Assembly (NCBI RefSeq): GCF_030540875.1
Contig: NZ_JAUOEM010000001.1
Coordinates: forward strand, 992,001-1,056,000
Direction: 5' to 3'
Origin: Flavivirga amylovorans
GTDB taxonomy: Bacteria > Bacteroidota > Bacteroidia > Flavobacteriales > Flavobacteriaceae
DNA: 64,000 nt
Positions 19,941 through 30,063 of this stretch are shown one piece after another. Below the pieces are notes generated by a model. It was not told the DNA's origin and ran no database searches. It saw nothing but the letters and a program-made list of their open reading frames with translations. A program made the position numbers and the translations under genes. Numbering within the stretch: position 1 is the first letter of the stretch; each line of letters begins with the position of its first letter.

Positions 19941-20011
19941 TGCTTCATGTTTTTATAAAAAATCAGTATAGAATGAATAAAATTCAAACAGTTTCCAAAT
20001 TATTTGGCTTT

Positions 20012-22030
20012 ATGAAAATATTAAAAAAGTATTGTTTTAATCGCTCATTTTTAAAAATGGCCACCTTTTTTAGTTGCTCATTATTTCTAGTCGGTTATAT
20101 GCAAGCACAGGGTGATCGAATAGTATATACAGGCACAATTTCATGTGAAGAAACAGGAAGGTTTTTAAAGGATGTGTACGTAAAAAATTTAAAAAGTGGA
20201 GAAACTACAATGACCGATGTCTACGGAAAATTTCAGATTGAAAGCACTTCGGCAGATCCAATCACTCTTGTTTTTGATAAACCTGGGTTCGCAGTATCCG
20301 AAATGAAAACTAAAAACACCCGGAAAAATATTGAAGTTAACTTAAAGCCTCTAGAAATTAGTGCAGCGTCACATAGAAAGCGAAAATATATTGAAAGTGA
20401 GCCTGCACAAAATACGTTGACACATATTGAAGAACCAAGGGATAAATTCAATTCTGAAGTAGGATGTAAACCTAAAAAACAGACCTATATAAAAGCCCCT
20501 TTTGAGAAGTTAGATACCTATGCTGTAAACGATTGGTGGAACAGAAAACCAAACCCAATAGTAGATTTGAAAGTAAATAGGAATAAAGTAATTGCATTTG
20601 GTATTTATACAGTAGCCAATAATACTCTAAAGCTTAGTGCACAACTTTACCCTTTATACCCCCACGAGGATAGAGTTATATTTCTAGATATATTGAATGA
20701 TGGTTCTTGGAAGGAGATTCAGAAACAAAAAGTAAATGAAATTGGTTGGTCAGCATTGTTTAGGGTTGAAAATTGGGATGTCAGTAAGGATATTAAATAT
20801 CGTTTTAGGCATGGAGAAAAAGCCGTGTGGAAAGGATGTGTTCGTGCTGTTCCCGATGATAAAAATGAGATTAAGGTAGCTGCTTTATCCTGTAATTCGA
20901 ATAAGGATAGGGGTATGAGGGAAAATTATGTACGAAACATCAATGCGCTTGATCCAGACTTAGTGTTTTTTGCTGGAGATCAATCTTATGATCATCGACA
21001 ACATACAGCAGCATGGTTGAAGTTTGGTTTGCAGTTTAGGGAAGTGTTTAGAAACAGACCTTGTGTTACTATTCCTGATGATCATGATATAGGGCAAGCT
21101 AATCTCTGGGGTGAATCTGGTAAAAGGGCAAGTACCCAATTAGGAGATGATGGCGGTTATTATCATCATCCAGAATATGTAAAAATGGTAGAAAGGTGTC
21201 AGACAGCTCATCTTCCAGATGCTTATGACCCAAGACCTATAAAACAAGGAATTGGTGTTTATTTTACATCTTATAACTTAGGTTTTGTTGACTTTGCCAT
21301 TATTGAAGACCGAAAGTTTAAATCAGGACCTAAAGGAAAGATCCCTCAGCAAGGTCCGCGGCCTGATCATATAGATGACCCTAATTATAACCCTGAGTCT
21401 ATAGATTTACCTGACCTTAAATTATTAGGAGATAGACAAATAGATTTCTTGAATTCATGGGCTGATAATAATGACCCTCAAATCCGAATGAAATCAGTGC
21501 TATCTCAAACAGGCTTTTGTGGAGCAGCACATCTATCAGGAAGGCAACAAGGAAGGCTTCATGCAGATATGGATTCTAATGGTTGGCCACAAACGGGTCG
21601 AAATGCGGCTCTTAGTGCGATAAAGCGAGCAAATGCTGTACACATTGCAGGAGATCAACATCTTGCTACTCTTATCCAGCATGGTATACATGAGTTTAGA
21701 GATGGCCCATGGGCCTTTATAGTACCTGCTATTGTTAATAATTACCATAGTCGTTGGTGGTGGCCGGAAGATGAAAAGGCAGGAAGTGGCCCTTCAATTA
21801 ATGTATCATTACCTTGGACGGGAGATTACTTTGATGGCTTTAATAATAAAATTACTATGCATGCTTATGCTAACCCGGATACATTAGATAATGGAGCAGG
21901 GTTTGGCTTAATAAAATTTAATAGAGAAAGTAATGAGGTGACTTTTGAATGTTGGCCAAGAAGTGTTGATGTAACAGATCCACTGGCAAAACAATTTTCT
22001 GGTTGGCCAGTTAAAATAGCAATGGAGTAG
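20012..22030 (+). CDS. PhoD-like metallophosphoesterase with N-terminal CarboxypepD_reg-like domain
   Basis: A 672-residue exported protein. The start at 20012 gives a signal peptide ending GYMQAQG; ATGs at 19940 and 19973 would give longer leaders. Residues about 40-110 resemble a regulatory-like beta-sandwich (ETGRFLKDVYVKNLKSGETT, DVYGKFQI). The catalytic part is PhoD-like: VAALSCNSN, DLVFFAGDQSYDHRQH, TIPDDHDIGQANLWG and VHIAGDQHLATLIQHG supply the Asp, Asn and His ligands of a binuclear metal site. It would hydrolyse a phosphoester or related diester outside the cytoplasm. Its place inside a fucosidase/sulfatase block is unusual, and a role on a substituted glycan is only a guess. Confidence 0.8.
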   Translation: MKILKKYCFNRSFLKMATFFSCSLFLVGYMQAQGDRIVYTGTISCEETGRFLKDVYVKNLKSGETTMTDVYGKFQIESTSADPITLVFDKPGFAVSEMKTKNTRKNIEVNLKPLEISAASHRKRKYIESEPAQNTLTHIEEPRDKFNSEVGCKPKKQTYIKAPFEKLDTYAVNDWWNRKPNPIVDLKVNRNKVIAFGIYTVANNTLKLSAQLYPLYPHEDRVIFLDILNDGSWKEIQKQKVNEIGWSALFRVENWDVSKDIKYRFRHGEKAVWKGCVRAVPDDKNEIKVAALSCNSNKDRGMRENYVRNINALDPDLVFFAGDQSYDHRQHTAAWLKFGLQFREVFRNRPCVTIPDDHDIGQANLWGESGKRASTQLGDDGGYYHHPEYVKMVERCQTAHLPDAYDPRPIKQGIGVYFTSYNLGFVDFAIIEDRKFKSGPKGKIPQQGPRPDHIDDPNYNPESIDLPDLKLLGDRQIDFLNSWADNNDPQIRMKSVLSQTGFCGAAHLSGRQQGRLHADMDSNGWPQTGRNAALSAIKRANAVHIAGDQHLATLIQHGIHEFRDGPWAFIVPAIVNNYHSRWWWPEDEKAGSGPSINVSLPWTGDYFDGFNNKITMHAYANPDTLDNGAGFGLIKFNRESNEVTFECWPRSVDVTDPLAKQFSGWPVKIAME

Positions 22031-22291
22031 TTAGAAATAAAATGTTTAGAAACGCTTTTCGTTACAAAAATTAGTATTTGTATGATACTAAATTCTATGC
22101 AATAGGAAGTTCAATTAAGTATAAAACGAAGTAACAGCCTCTGTTTTATAATTTGAACAATCTATGCACCAAACTGAAGAGTTTATGTCACTTATTTTAT
22201 GGGGCATTTAGTAATTTTGAGTGTTTGGCTAAAACTTTTAAATCCAGCATTGGAGAATTATTTATATTAAATAGAAAATTAAAATAAATTT

Positions 22292-23869
22292 ATGCAAATA
22301 AAACAACAAAATAAATTAGTTTATCTAAGCAGTCAGGTTTTGTTACTCTTGCTCGCTGTTTTATTTATTTCATGTGAAAAACAAAAAGAAGATAAAGAGG
22401 TTAAAGAAACTGAGGAGCAAGCAATCCAAAAGTTTGAGCCAACCATAGAATCACTTCAAAACTATGAGTGTCCAGAATGGTTTAGAGATGCCAAATTTGG
22501 AATATATATGCATTGGGGGGTATATTCAGTAGCAGAACAAGGTGAATGGTATGCGCGAAGATTATACGATGAAACCAGACCAGAATACCAATACCATCTA
22601 AAAACTTATGGACATCCTTCTAAATTTGGATATAAAGATTTTATTCCAATGTGGAAAGCCGAGAATTTTGATCCAGATACATTAGTAAGCTTATTTAAAA
22701 AAGCAGGTGCTAAATACTTTACGCCTTGTGCTGTGCATCATGATAATTTCGATTTATGGGATTCTAAATACCATCGTTGGAATGCTGCCAAAATGGGGCC
22801 TAAAAAAGATTTGGTAGGTATGTGGCGCGAAGCTACACTTAAACAAGGTTTACGATTTGGTGTAACAACACATTTATCACGAAGTTATAGTTGGATGAAT
22901 CTTGCCAATCAATCCGATACCAAAGGATCTTTTAAAGATGTACCTTATGATGGTGATAACCCTGAATACGATGATTTTTATTTTAAAAAACATGAAGATA
23001 AACACCAAAGAGCTGCTATTAATCCGCCAAAAGAATGGCGTGATTTGTGGGCTAAAAGGATTAAAGATTTAATCGATAACTATCATCCAGATTTGTTGTA
23101 TTTTGATTGTGCTGTTCCTTTTAGGGGAGATGATAAAGGAGAAACAGGCATGAATGTTATTTCTCATTTATATAACCATTCTATAGAGAGACATAATGGT
23201 AAACAAGAAGCCGTTATGAATATAAAAGAGCGCCCTTGGCAAGGGTTGTATGCCGAAGGTATGGCAACGTTAGATTTTGAAAGAGGGAAAGCAAGTGGTA
23301 TTCTTAAAGATCCATGGCAAACAGATGATTCACTTGGTCCATGGGGTTACAAAAGAGGAGAAGATTATATGTCTGCTGATGCTACAATAGATAAATTGAT
23401 AGACATTGTTAGCAAAAATGGGAATTTACTGTTAAATGTTCCTATCAAGGCAGATGGTACATTGGATAAAAAAACCACAGATATATTACTGGAAATAGGA
23501 GAGTGGTTGGTTATAAACGGTGAAGCTATTTATGGAACAAGACCTTGGTATATGTTTGGTTCTGGACCACATAATGATATCCCTCATAAAGTAATCAAAT
23601 CACCTTATAATAAAAGAGACATTCGTTTTACGACCAAAGAAGATACTTTGTATGCTTTTGTATTAGATTGGCCGGGAGCTGGTAATGTTGTTGAATTACC
23701 AGATGTTACTTTGATGAATACCAGAATAGATGCAGTAGATTCAGTAGTAATGTTAGGGTATGACGGTAAAGTTGTATGGGAACAACATCCCGATGGACTA
23801 CGTATTACAATGCCAGATAAAAAACCATGTGACAATGCTTATACATTTAAAATTGAATTCAAGAAATAG
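22292..23869 (+). CDS. GH29 alpha-L-fucosidase, lipoprotein
   Basis: A 525-residue lipoprotein (lipobox LFISC, Cys28). The GH29 start block WFRDAKFGIYMHWGVYSV is textbook, followed by YFTPCAVHHDNFDLWDS. The probable nucleophile is Asp272 in LLYFDCAVPF, at the barrel position where other members read W/F-x-D-G. The barrel ends with SKNGNLLLNVP and a C-terminal sandwich (DGLRITMPDKK). It retains configuration and releases terminal alpha-L-fucose. It begins a run of plus-strand genes with short gaps to 27081 (49 bases to the next GH29). It has no visible binding module. Confidence 0.92.
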   Translation: MQIKQQNKLVYLSSQVLLLLLAVLFISCEKQKEDKEVKETEEQAIQKFEPTIESLQNYECPEWFRDAKFGIYMHWGVYSVAEQGEWYARRLYDETRPEYQYHLKTYGHPSKFGYKDFIPMWKAENFDPDTLVSLFKKAGAKYFTPCAVHHDNFDLWDSKYHRWNAAKMGPKKDLVGMWREATLKQGLRFGVTTHLSRSYSWMNLANQSDTKGSFKDVPYDGDNPEYDDFYFKKHEDKHQRAAINPPKEWRDLWAKRIKDLIDNYHPDLLYFDCAVPFRGDDKGETGMNVISHLYNHSIERHNGKQEAVMNIKERPWQGLYAEGMATLDFERGKASGILKDPWQTDDSLGPWGYKRGEDYMSADATIDKLIDIVSKNGNLLLNVPIKADGTLDKKTTDILLEIGEWLVINGEAIYGTRPWYMFGSGPHNDIPHKVIKSPYNKRDIRFTTKEDTLYAFVLDWPGAGNVVELPDVTLMNTRIDAVDSVVMLGYDGKVVWEQHPDGLRITMPDKKPCDNAYTFKIEFKK

Positions 23870-23918
23870 TGGTTTTAAATATAAAAAGATAATAAAATAA
23901 TTTTTTAAAATATTAAAA

Positions 23919-25385
23919 ATGAATAGAGTGCATACGATATTGTGTTTTGGATTGGCTGTTTTAATAGCTTCTTGTAATACAAAGAAAGATATCTCAGATA
24001 GCTCGGGAAAAGAAATTAAAAATGTGTCTTTAGCAGCGCTTCAACACGAATTTGTAAATACCCGTTACCAAGCTTATTTTCATTACAACATGTGCACCTT
24101 TAAAAACCTGCACGAAGATACTTATCAAGGTCGGTCAAATGGAAAAGAACCTGTAGAATGGTTTGCTCCTACGGGGTTGAAAATGGATGAATGGGTGAGA
24201 GCTGTAAAGGTAGCGCGTATGGAAGGTGGATGGCTGACTACTAAACACCATGGTGGATTTTGTTTGTGGGATAGTGAATTTACAGATTACGATGTAGCAT
24301 CTACAAAAGACAAGACAGATATTGTTGGAGAGTTTGTAAAAGCGTTTCGTAAAGCAGGACTTAAAGTTGGACTTTATTATTCAATTTTAGACTATCACCA
24401 CAGTGTTGAAAATGGAAAAACTTCAGCAAAAGATGTACAGTTCATAAAAAATCAAATAACAGAATTATTAACTAATTATGGACCAATAGACTATATCAAT
24501 TTTGATGGTTGGAGTAGTTGGCCTACCACTCCGAGTTTTGATGATGTAAATTACGGTGAAATCTTAGCCTTAGTAAAAGAGCTTCAGCCTGAATGTTTGG
24601 TTATCTCTCATACGTATGAATCAAATTTATCGCACGCAGAGGTGCCTTTTGCAGATGCTGCAGGACGTAATTATCCGTACCATCCAGATTATTTAAGACC
24701 AACAGCTGCTTCAGATTTTCTGCAACGTAGTTGGTTTTGGGATAATTCAGAAGATATGAAGGTTAGAAAAAGTGTTGAATACATTTTGGGTAAACTAAAC
24801 AGTTATAATTCTCATAATTCTGTATACATTTTAAATATATCACCAAATCCAGATGGAGGTATTGATGAAGACGTTTTTGTTCGTTTGAAAGAGGTGGCTG
24901 ATGTCTGGGAAAAACCAGCAGATATTAAAATAGAAGATAATTGGGGGTATCAGTATAATATAGCAGAAAATTTAGCTTTTATGAAAGTTTGTGAACAATC
25001 TAGTCTACATGCTTTTATACGAGACAAAAGAGCGTATCCACGGGCAGAAATTGCTGTTGATGGTGTTACCGAAGGCAATTGTATGATGGAACAAACTTCT
25101 TGGACTTTAGAGGAAGAGCAACCGTGGTGGAGAGTAGATTTAGGAAAAACATATCCTGTTAAAGAAATTACAATTTTCAATAGGACTGATGCCGATACAG
25201 AACAATTAAAAGACTTCACAGTAACCTTGCACGATGCGGCTGGGAATGTATTGTGGAAGTCTGTTCAGAAAGATATACCAAATCCTATGGTTAGGATTAA
25301 TGTACCTAATATTGAAGGTCGTTTTGTGAAAATTCAACTTAATGGAAATGGAGCTTTAGCTCTTGCTGAGGTCATCGTAAAGTAG
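23919..25385 (+). CDS. GH29 alpha-L-fucosidase fused to an F-type lectin-like (CBM47-type) domain
   Basis: A 488-residue lipoprotein (signal ending LIASC, Cys19). The barrel has FHYNMCTFKNLH, WLTTKHHGGFCLWDS and IDYINFDGWSSW, placing the nucleophile at Asp196. YILNISPNPDGGIDEDV closes the catalytic part near residue 325. The sequence is of the GH29-B kind, which usually cuts alpha-1,3/1,4-linked branching fucose. From about residue 345 to the end a discoidin/fucolectin-like sandwich carries PWWRVDLGKTYPVKEITIFN, the F-type lectin signature, which would tether the enzyme to fucose. Domain calls are from motifs; linkage is inferred. Confidence 0.9.
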   Translation: MNRVHTILCFGLAVLIASCNTKKDISDSSGKEIKNVSLAALQHEFVNTRYQAYFHYNMCTFKNLHEDTYQGRSNGKEPVEWFAPTGLKMDEWVRAVKVARMEGGWLTTKHHGGFCLWDSEFTDYDVASTKDKTDIVGEFVKAFRKAGLKVGLYYSILDYHHSVENGKTSAKDVQFIKNQITELLTNYGPIDYINFDGWSSWPTTPSFDDVNYGEILALVKELQPECLVISHTYESNLSHAEVPFADAAGRNYPYHPDYLRPTAASDFLQRSWFWDNSEDMKVRKSVEYILGKLNSYNSHNSVYILNISPNPDGGIDEDVFVRLKEVADVWEKPADIKIEDNWGYQYNIAENLAFMKVCEQSSLHAFIRDKRAYPRAEIAVDGVTEGNCMMEQTSWTLEEEQPWWRVDLGKTYPVKEITIFNRTDADTEQLKDFTVTLHDAAGNVLWKSVQKDIPNPMVRINVPNIEGRFVKIQLNGNGALALAEVIVK

Positions 25386-25437
25386 CACTATAATTATTGA
25401 TAAAAAAATTAAACTTAAAAAGCAATATATCTCTTTC

Positions 25438-27081
25438 ATGAAAAAGTATTTACACCTAGTATTCGTACTACTTTGTAAGCTAAATACATTTGGTCAAACA
25501 GAAAAGCCAAATATTATTTTTATTCTAACCGACGATCAACGTTATGATATGTTGGGTTGTACAGGTAATGATTTAATTCAAACACCTCATATTGATAGTA
25601 TAGCGGCCCAAGGCACATTGTTTACAAATGCTCATGTAACAAGTGCTATTTGTACACCTAGTAGGGCTTCTATATTCTTAAGTCAATTTGAACGTAAACA
25701 TGGTGTGAATTTTAATTCGGGAACCAGTGTTTCAAATGAAGCCTGGGAGCAAGCTTACCCTGTAGTTTTAAGAAAACATGGTTATTATACGGGATATATT
25801 GGGAAAAACCATGTACCGGTAGGGAAGGAAGGTTATCAAACTGGTTATATGGAACAAACGTTTGATTATTGGTACGCAGGACATAAACATTTAGGCTTTT
25901 ATCCAAAAGGAAGGCATTCCATTTTTAAAGCCGCTAATAGTGATACTCAAATAGAGATATTAGATGAAGGTGTTACCGACTTTTTTAGTAACGAACATAA
26001 ATTAGAAGGTGCTAAGCATTTTATTGATGAGCGTCCATCCGACAAACCATTTTTTTTGAATATCTGTTTTAATTTACCTCACGATGCTGGAGCAGGTACA
26101 ATGCGTATGTTAGAAACAGACCCTGATATTTATAAAACATTATATCGCGATTTGGATATCCCATTACCTAAAAATTATGTTGAACATGAACATATTGTAA
26201 CCCCTAAACTACCACCTTCCATCCATTTTGCAGAAGAAATACAAACAGGATATTCTTATACTAAAAAACCAGACGAGGTAAAAGAGCGAACCATTCGACA
26301 AATGCAGGCTGTTACAGGAATTGATAAATTGGTTGGAAACCTTAGAGCTACTTTAAAAGAGAATAATTTAGATGGAAATACCATCATTATTTTTTCGTCA
26401 GATCATGGTTTATTTATGGGAGAATACGGTTTAGGAGGAAAATCATTGTGTTATGAGATATGTACACATGTTCCTTTAATTGTCTACAACCCAATAATAA
26501 AACCTAAAGCCCGTGGGCAAAAAAATGATCAGCTTGTTCAAAGTATTGATATTGCGCCTACCATATTGAGTTATGCTGGCATTGAAAAACCTGATTCATT
26601 TCAAGGGAAAGACCTGTCATTTATAATAAATGGTAAAGACAAACCTGTTCGTGATTTCCTTTATACCGAGAATCTATGGTCTACCCAATTTGGAAACCCC
26701 AGATGTGAATCTGTTCAAGATAAAACATGGAAATATATCCGTTATTACAAAAATGAAAACTTAAGAGCATCAGCCAAAATAGCAGCAGCAAAAATGCTAG
26801 ATATACCTATGGGAGAGATGCTTTATAAACAGCACGATCCTGATATTGCTTTGTATCGAACTTTTATTGAAAACCCATTAAAAGGAGAACCTGCAGTATA
26901 TGAAGAACTTTATAATTTAAAAGAAGATTCTGGTGAACTTAAAAATATAGCAGGAGATGCTAAGTATCGGTTAAAGTTGGAAGAAATGAGAAAAATCTGG
27001 GCAGAAAAGATAAAATATGCTCGTGGAGAAGGAAACCCCAAGGTATATAGATATACCAAAGACAGTAGCCTTGAAGATTAA
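25438..27081 (+). CDS. S1-family formylglycine sulfatase
   Basis: A 547-residue secreted arylsulfatase-type enzyme with a signal peptide (ending NTFGQ). KPNIIFILTDDQRYDMLG supplies metal ligands Asp32 and Asp33. The signature CTPSR begins at Cys72, the residue converted to formylglycine by a maturase outside the window. FSSDHGLFMGEYGLGGK holds further metal and sulfate-binding residues. It removes sulfate esters from a polysaccharide or oligosaccharide, which fits the fucosidases on either side. It follows the GH29 gene by 52 bases. The S1 subfamily and sulfate position cannot be read directly. Confidence 0.93.
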   Translation: MKKYLHLVFVLLCKLNTFGQTEKPNIIFILTDDQRYDMLGCTGNDLIQTPHIDSIAAQGTLFTNAHVTSAICTPSRASIFLSQFERKHGVNFNSGTSVSNEAWEQAYPVVLRKHGYYTGYIGKNHVPVGKEGYQTGYMEQTFDYWYAGHKHLGFYPKGRHSIFKAANSDTQIEILDEGVTDFFSNEHKLEGAKHFIDERPSDKPFFLNICFNLPHDAGAGTMRMLETDPDIYKTLYRDLDIPLPKNYVEHEHIVTPKLPPSIHFAEEIQTGYSYTKKPDEVKERTIRQMQAVTGIDKLVGNLRATLKENNLDGNTIIIFSSDHGLFMGEYGLGGKSLCYEICTHVPLIVYNPIIKPKARGQKNDQLVQSIDIAPTILSYAGIEKPDSFQGKDLSFIINGKDKPVRDFLYTENLWSTQFGNPRCESVQDKTWKYIRYYKNENLRASAKIAAAKMLDIPMGEMLYKQHDPDIALYRTFIENPLKGEPAVYEELYNLKEDSGELKNIAGDAKYRLKLEEMRKIWAEKIKYARGEGNPKVYRYTKDSSLED

Positions 27082-27139
27082 AATATCTCAAGATAAACTC
27101 TAACAAGTTCCCCCGTGATTTTTAGTACTCAACTATTAA

Positions 27140-27328
27140 AACATATATATAAGACTATTTTTTTTATTGATAAGTATATCGGCTTTTTGCCAATCAAAAA
27201 AAGATGAATATCCTATTGCTAAAAATGTCCTAGAGGTTATGAAAAAAACTGCCGATTGGCAGTTAGAACATCCAACAAGCAAAGAGTTGTGGGTTTGGGA
27301 AAAAGTAGTTAAGGCATATTTTTTGTGA
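27140..27328 (+). pseudogene. N-terminal remnant of a GH105-type unsaturated uronyl hydrolase
   Basis: A 62-codon open stretch begins without an ATG. It reads as a signal peptide (RLFFLLISISAFCQS), then EYPIAKNVLEVMKKTADWQL and HPTSKELWVWEKVVKAYF before a stop. The pattern ADWQLxHP followed by W is typical of the first helix of Bacteroidota GH105 enzymes, which would continue WTNGAFYAG; here the frame ends instead. The start codon and the rest of the enzyme are missing, so it is not functional. It lies between the sulfatase and the GH141-like gene. Confidence 0.65.
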
Positions 27329-27409
27329 TGCCACAAAATTTAAAAGCTTATTAGCCTAAAAGATTAGATTTGAGAATAATAAACAAAATAATACATAAAT
27401 AAATTACAG

Positions 27410-29851
27410 ATGAAACAACAAAAATTTTGGTTAGTTAGCATTCTTTTGATTATTGGAATAACAAATACAGTTTTTTCTCAAAAGGTAGCGAATAATGGTA
27501 ATCAACCGCCACATTCATTTCCAGAATACAGCGAAAAATATACTAAAAATCAGTTAGCCCCTATTTTAGAACCAGGGAGCGTTTTTTATGTTTCTAATAG
27601 AGGTAACAATAAAAGCATAGGAACAAAAAAATCTCCTTTTAAAAGTATTGAAGCAGCCAGAGATGCCATTAGAAAACTAAAAGCATCAAAAGGGCTACCA
27701 AAAGGAGGGATTCATGTTATATTACTTGATGGAACCTACCATATTAATCAAACAATAAATTTGACACCTGAAGATTCGGGTACAGAAGAAGCTCCTATAG
27801 TATATAGAGGTATTAAACGTGGCAACGTAATTTTATCCGGAGGGTTAGAAATTGATACCAAGCGTTTCAAAATAGTTAAAGACAATGCGTTACTAAATCG
27901 TTTACACCCTAATGCTAAAGGAAAAGTAATAAGCATGGATCTTTCTAAAGATAATGTTTCAAGATATTTTCAGGGTGAAGGTAAATATGGGCAAATTGCC
28001 CTAGATGGTTATATGTTACAATTGGCACAGTGGCCAAACCGTGGATACAATCATATAAGTGAAATTGTTGAAGAAGGACCAACAACTCGCTGGCTAAAAC
28101 CGGGAGAAAAACCTATGCCATTTACTAAAGAGAATCCAACAGGTGGGAAATTCATTTTTAAAGAAGCATTTTCTCCAGCTATAAGAAGCGAGTTTGAACG
28201 TACAGGAGATATACGTGCACAAGGTTATTTCCATAATGACTGGTATTTTCAGGATGAACCGGTTGGAAGTATTAAAAACAATGTAGTTCAACTTTTACAC
28301 CATACAAGGTATGGTATTGTAAATAAGATTAAAACGGTACCAAGACGTGTAAGGCTATTTAATGTTTTAGCAGAATTGGATGAGCCAGGAGAATGGTATT
28401 TCGATAAAAAAGATCAGCGGCTTTACTTATGGCCCATAGAAGGGTTTAATCCTAAGGAATCAACATTAACGATTATAGGAAATCAAGCTGAGTCTGTTAA
28501 TAAAAGTTTTGAACCCGTTCGAAAGCGTAAATCAAACAATAAAAATCAATCGTTATTAAGTTTGAACAACACAGAATACCTTACGTTTCGTGACTTTGTT
28601 ATTGAAAATACCGGTGATTTAGCTGTTAAAATATCAGGAGGAAAATACAACCTTTTGGCAGGTAGTGATATACGGAACGGTTCAGGTAAAGGTGTTATTA
28701 TAGAACACGGCACATACAATGGCATTACTGGTTGTGATTTTTATGATTTATATTCAGCTTTCAGTATTAAAGGAGGTGATTTTGTAACCATTACCCCTTC
28801 TTACAATTTTGCAACAAACAATGTTATTAGAAACTGCCGCCTTAGAGGTTATGGTGTTGTTGGCCTTTCAGGTGTTGGAATCTATTTTGCACACAACCTT
28901 TTACACAGTATGAATGGTGCTGTGATGTATGAAACTGTAGATATGTTAATGGAATATAATGAGTATTACAATATAGGTTACGAAATGGGCGACTTTAATG
29001 TGGCATATTGTGGGGCACAATGGTATACTATGAATAATGTGTTACGATATAATTTTGTACACCATCTTATTGAACCTGGGGGACACCCGATTACTGCTTT
29101 TAGAAATGATGATAATGGAGCAGGAATGAAAGTTTATGGTAATGTATTCTATCGTCCAGGTAGAGGGAGTTGCATTTTTCATGGTTTTTTAAATGATTTC
29201 CAAAACAATATAAATGTTGATGCTACAATTATGTGGTGGACTCTTAAAAAGCCAATCACACCCGAAGGGATAAAAGAAAGATGGGATGGTTTGGCAAAAT
29301 TTGGTCGCGACCTGCCAAAAGGAGATAAAGGCGATTACATTTATATTATGGAGAGTGTGATTGGTAAAGATGGATGGAAAAAAGGGGCTTGGAAGGAAAA
29401 ATTTCCTGAGTTAGAACAGGCTATCGATAAAAATCCATGGGCACAAACAGGTTGTAATGTTAACCTAAATTATGCATATAAAATTAAGCAACCATTTCAT
29501 ATTCATGGAGGTGATGGTACAGTTGAAGGATTGGAAAGTACTTATGAAGGAGCATTTGCAGATTTACCTAAAGATGAAGTTTTTGAATTTCCAAAACCAA
29601 TTACTCCAGACGCTTTTAAAGACATCACAAAGCTTGATTTTTCTTTTAAAGATGGTTTTAAGCTCATGGAAGGTTTTAAACCTATTCCTTTTAATGACAT
29701 CGGATTGGTAAAAGATGAATTTAGATTGAAAACTTTAGATAAAAACATTTATAGAAACGATGTATATGAACACTTTAAGAATGATAAGGGAGGTCGTTAT
29801 AATGCAGAAATAGTAAATGCTAGATATCCTAAACCTAGCTATTTTAAATAG
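27410..29851 (+). CDS. GH141-like parallel beta-helix enzyme (putative alpha-L-fucosidase)
   Basis: An 813-residue exported protein with a signal peptide (ending TVFSQ). FYVSNRGNNKSIGTKKSPFK and SIEAARDAIRKLK are the usual entry to a right-handed beta-helix. They are followed by ILLDGTYHINQTINLTPEDS, an inserted domain (about residues 150-380), and helix coils such as GVGIYFAHNLLHSMNGAVMY and RYNFVHHLIEPGGHPITAF. The arrangement matches GH141, whose characterised members include an alpha-L-fucosidase acting on rhamnogalacturonan II and a xylanase. In this context fucosidase activity is the better guess. Other beta-helix families cannot be ruled out by reading alone. Confidence 0.78.
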   Translation: MKQQKFWLVSILLIIGITNTVFSQKVANNGNQPPHSFPEYSEKYTKNQLAPILEPGSVFYVSNRGNNKSIGTKKSPFKSIEAARDAIRKLKASKGLPKGGIHVILLDGTYHINQTINLTPEDSGTEEAPIVYRGIKRGNVILSGGLEIDTKRFKIVKDNALLNRLHPNAKGKVISMDLSKDNVSRYFQGEGKYGQIALDGYMLQLAQWPNRGYNHISEIVEEGPTTRWLKPGEKPMPFTKENPTGGKFIFKEAFSPAIRSEFERTGDIRAQGYFHNDWYFQDEPVGSIKNNVVQLLHHTRYGIVNKIKTVPRRVRLFNVLAELDEPGEWYFDKKDQRLYLWPIEGFNPKESTLTIIGNQAESVNKSFEPVRKRKSNNKNQSLLSLNNTEYLTFRDFVIENTGDLAVKISGGKYNLLAGSDIRNGSGKGVIIEHGTYNGITGCDFYDLYSAFSIKGGDFVTITPSYNFATNNVIRNCRLRGYGVVGLSGVGIYFAHNLLHSMNGAVMYETVDMLMEYNEYYNIGYEMGDFNVAYCGAQWYTMNNVLRYNFVHHLIEPGGHPITAFRNDDNGAGMKVYGNVFYRPGRGSCIFHGFLNDFQNNINVDATIMWWTLKKPITPEGIKERWDGLAKFGRDLPKGDKGDYIYIMESVIGKDGWKKGAWKEKFPELEQAIDKNPWAQTGCNVNLNYAYKIKQPFHIHGGDGTVEGLESTYEGAFADLPKDEVFEFPKPITPDAFKDITKLDFSFKDGFKLMEGFKPIPFNDIGLVKDEFRLKTLDKNIYRNDVYEHFKNDKGGRYNAEIVNARYPKPSYFK

Positions 29852-30063
29852 TGAAGTATTAAAAATAAAGATGGTATTTCGTTAAAATTTGATTAAATAG
29901 AAATTAGGTTCAGTTTTGATGGAATTAATTTTTAATTAGCCTAACCACTTGTTCACTCCTATAAATCATAGATAGAGGTGTCTCGTGAAATAGAGATATG
30001 CATTATGTATACAGTAATTACTGGTACAAATAAAGGTGTTTTTCTAATAAAACTATAAATAAA

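Noticed and set aside
19922-20011. N-terminal extension of the phosphoesterase from a TTG at 19922
   Set aside because: That frame begins inside the GH29 relic and would bury the signal peptide; the ATG at 20012 gives a normal exported protein.
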